From positions 1 through 9,757 of the forward strand of contig JBBISU010000109.1 of assembly GCA_037441225.1 (NCBI GenBank): 9,757 bases of DNA, given 5' to 3'. This DNA is from JBBFMJ01 sp037441225. Lineage in GTDB: Bacteria; Acidobacteriota; Thermoanaerobaculia; UBA2201. Positions 1-5,416 of the stretch are shown in pieces. A model generated the notes under the pieces. That model saw nothing but the letters and a program-made list of their open reading frames with translations, made no database searches and was not told where the DNA came from. Positions within the stretch are counted from its first letter, which is position 1. Each line of letters begins with the position of its first letter. A program made the position numbers and the translations under genes.

Positions 1-219
1 TTTGAGATTCTTTGGAGATAAATTATGATTAGACACAAAATTCTTGACAAGCGCCCTCTGTATTGCTAACTCTATTGTCCTTATTAAATGCTCTGGCATC
101 TTTGATAAATTTGCTATGGTTCTTTGCTTTATCTTCCCTTTTTCATAATAACATTGTCTTAATAAAACACTCCTATATACCTTATCTCTATATACCCTTT
201 TATTTCTTTTAATATGCAT
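1..219 (-). CDS. IS transposase, N-terminal fragment (IS4/IS1634-like), cut by window edge
   Basis: On the minus strand an open frame of 73 codons starts at the ATG at 219-217 and is still open at base 1, so the gene is partial only because the window ends. It begins MHIKRNKRVYRDKVYRSVLL, and the next stretch, around residues 25-50, contains EKGKIKQRTIANLSKMPEHL. A basic start followed by 'x-G-K-x-(K/R)-Q-R-T-(I/L)-x-N-L-(S/T)-K-x-P' is the usual N-terminus of IS1634/IS4-like DDE transposases. The DDE catalytic core would lie outside the window. An AGAAGG ribosome-binding site lies at 231-226, six bases before the ATG, which supports this start. No terminal inverted repeat could be fixed. Family assignment rests on pattern memory: fairly sure of 'transposase', less sure of the exact IS family. 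Confidence 0.72.
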   Translation of the reverse strand, partial: MHIKRNKRVYRDKVYRSVLLRQCYYEKGKIKQRTIANLSKMPEHLIRTIELAIQRALVKNFVSNHNLSPKNLK

Positions 220-409
220 TTTTAACCTTCTTATAATAGTGTTTATTGATTATTTTATAATTATAACATATATAAAGGATATTATAAAGTGGAAATTTAA
301 TAATTAGTGTTTATATCTGGAAATAATAAATACCTCCTTTCCCTTTTATTTCCTATATTTTTTGAGCAATTTTAGAAGTGTAATATGGACTAAAAAATGA
401 ACAACCGAA

Positions 410-435
410 AACGGACACGGATAACGGACACGGTC
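410..435. repeat. 13-bp tandem repeat, two copies
   Basis: AACGGACACGGAT (410-422) is followed directly by AACGGACACGGTC (423-435): 11 of 13 bases match. The block is much richer in GC than the AT-rich spacer around it (220-509), which otherwise holds no gene I can support. It lies about 40 bases upstream of the putative -35 for the dehydrogenase gene. It could be a dispersed intergenic repeat, a protein-binding site or debris of the IS insertion. The sequence alone does not decide. Confidence 0.6.
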
Positions 436-474
436 AACTGCCTAATGCTCTAATCTTCAATTGCTTATTTTGGG

Positions 475-503
475 TTTACTTATAAGAATTTTTGTAGTAT
501 CAT
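475..503 (+). promoter_or_regulatory. Putative sigma-70-type promoter for the dehydrogenase operon
   Basis: TTTACT at 475-480 (4 of 6 to TTGACA) and TATCAT at 498-503 (5 of 6 to TATAAT) are separated by exactly 17 bases. The -10 ends six bases before the ATG at 510, and there is no purine-rich ribosome-binding site between them. A transcript from here would start at or next to the start codon, so the gene is probably read from a leaderless mRNA. Inference from motif spacing only. Confidence 0.5.
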
Positions 504-509
504 TTTATT

Positions 510-1538
510 ATGAAAGCTTTAGTTTTTGAAGAACACGGGAATATAGATAATTTAAAGATTATAAACCTTGAAGAACCTAAAATGAAAAGGAACGAGGTTC
601 TCGTAAAGTTAAAGGCATCCGCTTTAAACCATCTGGATTTATTTGTTTTAAAGGGCTGGAAGGGACTTTCATTAACATTTCCACATATATGTGGTGCTGA
701 TGGAACTGGGACAATTTTAGAAGTAGGGGAGGAAGTTGAAAATTTTAAAGCAGGCGATGAGATTGTAATAAATCCAGGAATCTCCTGTATGAAATGCAAT
801 TTTTGCCTAAAAGGGGAACACTCACTATGCAAGGATTTTGGAATATTAGGTGAGCATTTCCCTGGAACCTTTGCAGAATATATTTCTGTACCTTTTTATA
901 ATTTAGAAAAAGCGCCTCCCTATTTAAATGAGGAAGAAAGAGCTGCTTTCCCTTTAACCTTTTTAACTTCATACAGAATGCTTTTTAAAAAAGGAAAGAT
1001 AAAGGCAGGGGATTTTATTTTAATACATGGCGCATCAAGTGGTGTCTCAATTGCTTCTTTGATTTTTTCAAAGATTGCAGGATGCATTACAATAATTACT
1101 TCTTCAAAAGATGAAGCTCTTTTTAAAGGAAAGGAATTGGGGGCAGATTTTATTATAAATTATAAAAATGAAAATGTTTTTAAAAAGGTTATGGAGATAA
1201 CAAATGGTGAAGGTGTTGATTTTGTTTTGGATTCTGTTGGAAAAGAAACCTGGCTTACATCTTTGAGAGTAGTTAAAAAGGGAGGGAAAGTTTTGACTTG
1301 TGGTGCAACAAGCGGACCAAACCCAGAAGAAGAGGTAAGATTAATTTTTTGGAAGCAAATAGATATATTAGGTAGCACTATGTCTTCAATTTCTGAGTTT
1401 AAGGAAATGGTAAATTTAGTTAAAGAAAAAAAATTAAAACCAGTAATTGATTCAATTTATCCACTGGAAAAAGCAAAAGAAGCATATAAAAAATTAGAAG
1501 GAGGTAAACAATTTGGAAAAATAGTTTTAAAGATATGA
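510..1538 (+). CDS. Zinc-binding medium-chain dehydrogenase/reductase (quinone-oxidoreductase-like)
   Basis: 342 residues, full length for the MDR superfamily; probably a cytosolic NAD(P)H-dependent oxidoreductase of unknown substrate. The GroES-like domain spans about 1-125. The structural zinc lobe is intact: C93-x2-C96-x2-C99-x7-C107. The Rossmann domain has HGASSGVS at 173-180 in place of the usual GxGxxG, as in quinone-oxidoreductase-type members (S180 replaces the last Gly). The catalytic-zinc set looks absent: the first-ligand Cys region reads ALNHLD (38-43), and the GHE motif is CGADGTG (61-67). It therefore resembles QOR/enoyl-reductase-like enzymes that keep only structural zinc. 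It is first in a three-gene run; its TGA overlaps the next ATG by four bases (ATGA). The start has a promoter-like -10 just upstream and no Shine-Dalgarno. Sure of superfamily, not of substrate. Confidence 0.85.
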   Translation: MKALVFEEHGNIDNLKIINLEEPKMKRNEVLVKLKASALNHLDLFVLKGWKGLSLTFPHICGADGTGTILEVGEEVENFKAGDEIVINPGISCMKCNFCLKGEHSLCKDFGILGEHFPGTFAEYISVPFYNLEKAPPYLNEEERAAFPLTFLTSYRMLFKKGKIKAGDFILIHGASSGVSIASLIFSKIAGCITIITSSKDEALFKGKELGADFIINYKNENVFKKVMEITNGEGVDFVLDSVGKETWLTSLRVVKKGGKVLTCGATSGPNPEEEVRLIFWKQIDILGSTMSSISEFKEMVNLVKEKKLKPVIDSIYPLEKAKEAYKKLEGGKQFGKIVLKI

Positions 1539-2215
1539 GTAATTTTTTTGAAGGTATTCATTTATTTGACATCCCATCCCTCCTTCCTGATTTTAACTTA
1601 AAAAAAATTAGTAAAGATATTAAATACCTTGCAATTATATTTAATTCAGATATGAATAAGGAAGAAAAAAAAATCTTTGATTTTGCAAAAAAAATGGGCT
1701 ATGCTTATTTCTCTTTTGAAAATTTAAACTCAAAGCAAGTTTGCGCCAATATTGCTTATAATCTAAATCAAAGGGGAGAATTTGTATACATCTGGACAAA
1801 TGATTTTCTTTTATTTCAAATTGCTGGTCCAAGGACAAATATTTTTTATCAAAAGGAAAACAATTTATATGATTTTAAAAAAATTCAAGAAAGGTTTGGC
1901 GTTGAACCCTGGAAACTCCCAGACCTTTTTTCTATAATTGGTTGTGAAGAAAAAGAAATAAGTAACATATTGGGAATTGAAAGAGAAAAGATATTGAAAT
2001 GGCTAAATTTTTTTTCTTCCACTGAAGAACTTATATCCAGAATTGATTTACTTGAAATAGTTGAAGATGAAAGGACTTTTCATTATCAAAATTTATTAAA
2101 AAAACAAGAAAAAAAAATTTTGGAAAATTTAAAAAAATTAAAGATAGAACCAAGTTTTTTAATTACAGTAAAAAAAGAAAATTTCTCAGTTAAGAAGAGA
2201 GCAAGAATTATTTAA
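1535..2215 (+). CDS. Degenerate PolA-type 5'-3' exonuclease-like (FEN fold) protein, probably catalytically inactive
   Basis: 226 residues; no immediate family name, but the layout follows the 5'-nuclease domain of bacterial DNA polymerase I. IHLFDIPSLL (8-17) matches the opening 'LLLIDGxSLL' strand, keeping D12. DIKYLAIIFNSD (28-39) matches 'PDYLAVAFDA'. EEKKIFDFAKKMGY (43-56) leads to FENLNSKQV (61-69), where the family has 'xEGYEADDV'. FVYIWTNDFLLFQI (83-96) matches 'VYIVTGDKDLLQLV'. FGVEPWKLPDLFSIIG (121-136), then ISNILGI (142-148) and KWLNFFSSTEELI (155-167), match the helix-3-turn-helix region 'YGVEPxQ(V/I)xDLxALxGDSSDNIPGVPGI...FGSLEEL'. The metal-binding acids are largely gone: ADD reads SKQ, GDKD reads NDFL, GDSSDN reads GCEEKE. 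About 20 residues of the helical arch (the F-R...Y-K-x-x-R stretch) are missing after residue 39. The gene overlaps its upstream neighbour by four bases. Homology is inferred by eye; it may be a DNA-binding or structural derivative. Confidence 0.6.
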   Translation: MSNFFEGIHLFDIPSLLPDFNLKKISKDIKYLAIIFNSDMNKEEKKIFDFAKKMGYAYFSFENLNSKQVCANIAYNLNQRGEFVYIWTNDFLLFQIAGPRTNIFYQKENNLYDFKKIQERFGVEPWKLPDLFSIIGCEEKEISNILGIEREKILKWLNFFSSTEELISRIDLLEIVEDERTFHYQNLLKKQEKKILENLKKLKIEPSFLITVKKENFSVKKRARII

Positions 2216-2221
2216 TTATTG

Positions 2222-2230
2222 TGCTATAAT
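2222..2230 (+). promoter_or_regulatory. Extended -10 (TGCTATAAT) upstream of the histidine kinase
   Basis: A perfect extended -10, TG-C-TATAAT, sits between the stop of the previous gene (2215) and the ATG at 2240. No good -35 is seen 17 bases upstream (CAAGAA at 2202-2207), which extended -10 promoters can tolerate. The box ends nine bases before the ATG, so transcription would start at or a few bases before the start codon, giving an almost leaderless mRNA. The kinase may thus be expressed both by read-through and independently. Confidence 0.5.
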
Positions 2231-2239
2231 TTTATTTGG

Positions 2240-4063
2240 ATGAAATATACTAAATTTATTTCTTTGAGAACTAAAATAATCTCAATTATTCTATTAATAA
2301 CAATTCTTTCAATTTTTTTTACCTTTGGTTTTGTAATTATAAATGATTTAAAAAGATTTAAAAACGAACTAATTAGCAATGCTTATTTAATTTCAAAAAT
2401 TATAGGTGATTATAGCGTTTATGATTTAACCTTTAAATTAAATAATGAATCAGAAAAAAAATTAAAACTTCTAAACACAATAAAAAATGTAGAAGTAGCA
2501 ATTTTGTTTGATTCAAATAAAGAAATATTTTCAACCTTTTATAAAGAAGAAGAAACAATTGATATAAATTTTGTTCAAAAAAATGGCCACTATTTTAAGG
2601 GAAATTCTTTATTTTATTTTACCCCAATTAATTATAATGGGAAAGTGGCTGGCTATCTTTTATTGAAACTTTCTGCTCTTGAAATGAAAGAAAGAATAAA
2701 ATCATATTTAATTTTTATGTTTTTATTTTTGATATTTTTAATTTTTGCTATTATTTTAATTGCCTTTTGGCTACAAGGTTTTATCTCAAAACCAATAATA
2801 AATTTAACTAAAAGTTTGGAAGAGGTTGCAAAAAACAGGAATTATTCTTTAAAAGTTAAGAAAGAAAGTAATGATGAAATTGGAATTTTAAGTGGCGGGG
2901 TAAATCATTTGCTTTCAGAAATTCAAAAACACCAATTAGAAAGAGATGAATTTGAAAGGGCTTTAAAAGTTAGCGAGCAGAAGTTTTATCATATAATTGA
3001 GCAATCAAATGATGCATTATATATTTTATATAATGAAAAAATATTATTTATAAATCCAAAGTTTGAGCAATTTTTTGGTTATTCTTTGAAGGAAATCAGA
3101 GGCAAAAGTTTTAATTTTTTAAATATAATAGCAGAAGAAGATAAAGAAAAAATAAAAGAAAGATTAAGGAAGCAAAAAAACAAGGAAGATGTGGAAAGCA
3201 AATTCTTGTTTAAAGGAATTTCAAAATCAAATGTTTTAAGGTTTTATGAAGCAAATGAATCTGAAATTGTATGGGATGACCGCCTATCGATCTTAGGGAT
3301 TGTAAGAGACATTACTGAAAGGGTTGAATATGAAAACAAATTAAAGGAAAATGAAGAGCAATTAAGTCAGTATTCAAAAGAACTTGAAAGAAGTAATAAG
3401 GAATTAGATCAATTTGCCTATGTTACATCCCATGATTTAAAAGCACCTTTGAGAGCAATTTCAAACCTTGTTGAATGGATAGAAGAGGATTTGAAAGGTA
3501 AATTAGATGAAGAAATTAAAAAGAATATGGAACTCCTTAAATCAAGGGTAAAAAGGATGGAAAATTTGATAAATGGCATATTAGAGTATTCAAGGATTGG
3601 AAGGATAAAAGGAGCAATTGAAAAAATTGAATTTGAAAAAATGATCAGGGAAGTAATTGATTTAATTGACCCTCCAAAAACCTTTGATTTTACAATTCAA
3701 GAGGGGCTTCCACCTTTTTATGCTGAAAAAATTCGCTTGGAGCAGGTCTTTTCAAATTTAATATCAAACGCAGTAAAACATCACGAAAAAGGTGAAGGAA
3801 AGATTGAAATTTTATTTGAAGATTTAGGGGATTTTATTAAGTTTATTGTAAAAGATGATGGTCCAGGAATCCCGGAAGAATATCATAATAAAATTTTTGA
3901 AATTTTTAATACTTTAAAACCCAGAGATAAATTTGAAAGCACAGGAATTGGGCTTACAATTGTAAAAAAAATTGTGGAAAACCAAGGTGGAAAGATATGG
4001 CTAAAATCAAAAGAAGGGGAGGGTTCATCTTTTATTTTTACCTGGAAAAAATTATCTCATTAA
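2240..4063 (+). CDS. Membrane sensor histidine kinase (CHASE8-like sensor, HAMP, PAS, HisKA, HATPase_c)
   Basis: 607 residues from the ATG at 2240. An in-frame TTG at 2219 would add only seven residues, and the extended -10 lies inside that extension, so ATG is preferred. Order: TM1 at about 12-34; an extracytoplasmic region at 35-155 beginning like CHASE8 sensors (loop of 'LISNAYLISKIIGDYSVYDL' type, then a short strand pair with AILFDSNKEIF); TM2 at about 157-177; HAMP at 178-231; PAS at about 246-361, ending in IVRDITER; a coiled-coil linker; HisKA with phospho-acceptor H398 in VTSHDLKAPLRAI. The ATPase domain shows an N-box with N506 and N510 (NLISNAVKHH), G1 DDGPGIP (539-545) and G2 STGIGLTIVKK. 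All catalytic motifs look intact. The H-box resembles the phytochrome-like subgroup. No response regulator is nearby, so it is an orphan kinase whose signal is unknown. Confidence 0.9.
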   Translation: MKYTKFISLRTKIISIILLITILSIFFTFGFVIINDLKRFKNELISNAYLISKIIGDYSVYDLTFKLNNESEKKLKLLNTIKNVEVAILFDSNKEIFSTFYKEEETIDINFVQKNGHYFKGNSLFYFTPINYNGKVAGYLLLKLSALEMKERIKSYLIFMFLFLIFLIFAIILIAFWLQGFISKPIINLTKSLEEVAKNRNYSLKVKKESNDEIGILSGGVNHLLSEIQKHQLERDEFERALKVSEQKFYHIIEQSNDALYILYNEKILFINPKFEQFFGYSLKEIRGKSFNFLNIIAEEDKEKIKERLRKQKNKEDVESKFLFKGISKSNVLRFYEANESEIVWDDRLSILGIVRDITERVEYENKLKENEEQLSQYSKELERSNKELDQFAYVTSHDLKAPLRAISNLVEWIEEDLKGKLDEEIKKNMELLKSRVKRMENLINGILEYSRIGRIKGAIEKIEFEKMIREVIDLIDPPKTFDFTIQEGLPPFYAEKIRLEQVFSNLISNAVKHHEKGEGKIEILFEDLGDFIKFIVKDDGPGIPEEYHNKIFEIFNTLKPRDKFESTGIGLTIVKKIVENQGGKIWLKSKEGEGSSFIFTWKKLSH

Positions 4064-4068
4064 AAAAT

Positions 4069-4128
4069 GTAGGAGACACCCTCGTGGAAACCTGATTTTT
4101 TGCAGGCGGGGACAAGCCCCGCCCCTAC
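4069..4128. repeat. GC-rich palindromic intergenic element between convergent genes
   Basis: The 122-base gap between the kinase stop and the stop of the minus-strand peptidase contains a compact GC-rich element unlike its surroundings. GGCGGGG (4105-4111), loop ACAAG, and CCCCGCC (4117-4123) form a perfect 7-bp hairpin. GTAGG (4069-4073) and CCTAC (4124-4128) form an outer pair. CCTG (4091-4094) and CAGG (4103-4106) can form a competing stem. No U-run follows the hairpin on either strand, so it is not a textbook intrinsic terminator, although a strong hairpin between converging genes could still block read-through. The 'GTAGGGGCGGGGCTTGTCCCCGCC' look (read on the minus strand) resembles dispersed REP-like repeats seen in uncultured-phylum genomes. 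That comparison is from memory. Confidence 0.6.
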
Positions 4129-4185
4129 GAATTCAACCAATAACAAAAATTAAAATTGAATAAACATAAAGCGAGTTTCCAATAT

Positions 4186-5370
4186 CTAATAATTTTTGAT
4201 AAATTCTCTAAATTTTTTTTCAATTTTTTCCCAGTTTCCAAAATTATTTTCAAAGATTTCCTTTGAGAAGCCCTCTTTCTTCATTTCAATTATAAAATTT
4301 GAAAAATTTTCTTCTTTTGAGATAAATTCTAAAAAAGCCCAGGAAAAAGCATAAAATCTCTTTGTTTCTTTTTCACTTTTTTCACCTTCTGGATCAAAGA
4401 AAAAAAGATAAACTAAAATTTCCTTTTTATTTTTTTCTTTTTTTAAAATTTTTTTATATTCCTCCCATCTTATCATTTCTTCTTTTCCATAAATTTCTTT
4501 TTTATATGAATATAATAAATTTTCAGCAAAGCCTTCCCTTAAAAATAAAGGCATATTTTTATTTTCAAATAATAAATTATTGATTAAAAAATGCGCTTCT
4601 TCATGGAGCAATACATCTAAATACTTTTTTTCAACTGGAAGAAGGGTAAAGATAAGTTTTAAAGGTCCAATGTATAACCCATCTGCCCAAAAGGGAAAAT
4701 CTTCTTCCTTTAAGAACTTTGAAAGGGTCTTTTTATCTGGAAAGAGAAAAATTTTATGTTCATAATTTATTTCTTCCTTTAAATATTTATTGTATGTTTT
4801 CTTAAAGTGTCCTATAAAGTCCATAATTTCAATGTGAAAATATTTTATCTCTTTAAAAAAAAGAGGATAAAAGTAAGTAATTCTATCAGCAGAAAAAATT
4901 GATAAACCATAGGATTTTATTAAATTTTTTGCTTTTTCTTCTAAATTTTTTTCATAAACCTCTATTTCTTCTTCTTTCCCTTTTATTGTTTTTAAAAAAA
5001 ACTTTTTTTCTTTCCCATCCCTTCCATAATAATGCACCTCAGGTGGCGGATAATATAATATCCAACTAAAACTATAAATAAATGTGCAAGGAATGGGCTT
5101 TCCATCTTTTTTCATTGGCTTTATTTTTTTGTTTAAAAATTGTTCTTTGAAAAAATTAAAAAAGTAATCAATTTTATCTTTTTCTATATTTTCAGAGCTT
5201 ATATATTCAAATTTTTCAACCTTTCCTTCTTCATTTACCTCCATTTTAACTTTTAATACGGCAACTACTCTTTTATCTATATCTAATTTTAATTTGCTTT
5301 CAGGATATTTTATATTTCCAATTATTGGCTCTTCTATTTCAAATAATAAATAAAGAAAAAAAAGGATCAT
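4186..5370 (-). CDS. TonB-C-like domain fused to a HExxH (peptidase MA-like) metallopeptidase
   Basis: 394 residues; an in-frame TAA lies just upstream, so the ATG at 5370-5368 is the longest possible start. A short hydrophobic start, MILFFLYLLF, may be a weak signal or anchor. Residues about 20-103 read like the TonB C-terminal fold: YPESKLKLDIDKRVVAVLKV, then NEEGKVEKFEYISS, a helix with FNFFKEQFLNKKIKP, and MKKDGKPIPCTFIYSFSW ('MKDGKPVPV' type). Residues about 140-394 are a gluzincin-like peptidase: zinc motif H256-E257-x-x-H260 in VLLHEEAHFLIN, followed by LFLREGFAENL, where E279 or E283 is the likely third ligand. The 'HExxH ... EGxAE' arrangement is that of peptidase MA/DUF1570-type proteins. 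It probably works at the cell envelope, but substrate and partner are unknown. Transcription diverges from the M20 operon; there is no Shine-Dalgarno and TATAAT ends six bases from the ATG. Zinc motif clear; TonB-C call moderate. Confidence 0.7.
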   Translation of the reverse strand: MILFFLYLLFEIEEPIIGNIKYPESKLKLDIDKRVVAVLKVKMEVNEEGKVEKFEYISSENIEKDKIDYFFNFFKEQFLNKKIKPMKKDGKPIPCTFIYSFSWILYYPPPEVHYYGRDGKEKKFFLKTIKGKEEEIEVYEKNLEEKAKNLIKSYGLSIFSADRITYFYPLFFKEIKYFHIEIMDFIGHFKKTYNKYLKEEINYEHKIFLFPDKKTLSKFLKEEDFPFWADGLYIGPLKLIFTLLPVEKKYLDVLLHEEAHFLINNLLFENKNMPLFLREGFAENLLYSYKKEIYGKEEMIRWEEYKKILKKEKNKKEILVYLFFFDPEGEKSEKETKRFYAFSWAFLEFISKEENFSNFIIEMKKEGFSKEIFENNFGNWEKIEKKFREFIKNY

Positions 5371-5376
5371 TATGGT

Positions 5377-5387
5377 ATTATATTATA
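5377..5387 (-). promoter_or_regulatory. Minus-strand -10 region (overlapping TATAAT pair) for the peptidase gene
   Basis: Read on the minus strand, TATAATATAAT gives two overlapping TATAAT boxes (5387-5382 and 5382-5377). The nearer one ends six bases before the ATG at 5370, the same spacing as at the dehydrogenase gene. Only ACCATA separates box and start codon, so there is no ribosome-binding site and the mRNA is probably leaderless. No convincing -35 was seen. Confidence 0.5.
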
Positions 5388-5389
5388 AT
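5384..5389 (+). promoter_or_regulatory. Plus-strand -10 (TATAAT) for the M20-asnS operon
   Basis: TATAAT on the plus strand overlaps the oppositely directed boxes of the minus-strand peptidase gene. It would give a start near 5396 and a leader of about 20 bases carrying the Shine-Dalgarno at 5403-5409. No clear -35 was found. The AT-rich sequence makes chance TATAAT matches easy, so confidence is limited. Confidence 0.45.
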
Positions 5390-5402
5390 AAAAATAATTT
5401 TA

Positions 5403-5409
5403 AAAGGAG
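5403..5409 (+). promoter_or_regulatory. Shine-Dalgarno that fixes the M20 start at 5417
   Basis: AAAGGAG is followed by seven bases and the ATG at 5417. An upstream in-frame ATG at 5372 would place the promoter's TATAAT and this site inside the coding region, and would add a 15-residue low-complexity leader (MVLYYNKNNFKRSFF). The 5417 start is therefore preferred. Confidence 0.8.
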
Positions 5410-5416
5410 TTTTTTT

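Noticed and set aside
333..340. Strong anti-sense Shine-Dalgarno (AAAGGAGG on the minus strand) in the left spacer
   Set aside because: No ATG/GTG/TTG at a workable distance opens a frame of any length; the frames close within a few codons.
2219..2239. TTG start seven codons upstream of the kinase ATG
   Set aside because: No ribosome-binding site, and the TGCTATAAT extended -10 lies inside this extension. The ATG at 2240 is followed directly by a typical pre-TM1 sequence.
4105..4123. Intrinsic terminator for the kinase or the peptidase gene
   Set aside because: The stem is strong but no U-run follows on either strand, so it is listed as a repeat element instead. A terminating effect is not excluded.
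4362..4765. Open frames on the plus strand opposite the peptidase gene
   Set aside because: Low-complexity Phe/Leu/Lys-rich shadow translations of the minus-strand coding sequence, without start signals or domain features.
5372..5416. Upstream in-frame ATG for the M20 peptidase
   Set aside because: A good AAAGGAG sits seven bases before the ATG at 5417. The extension is low-complexity and overlaps the promoter region.
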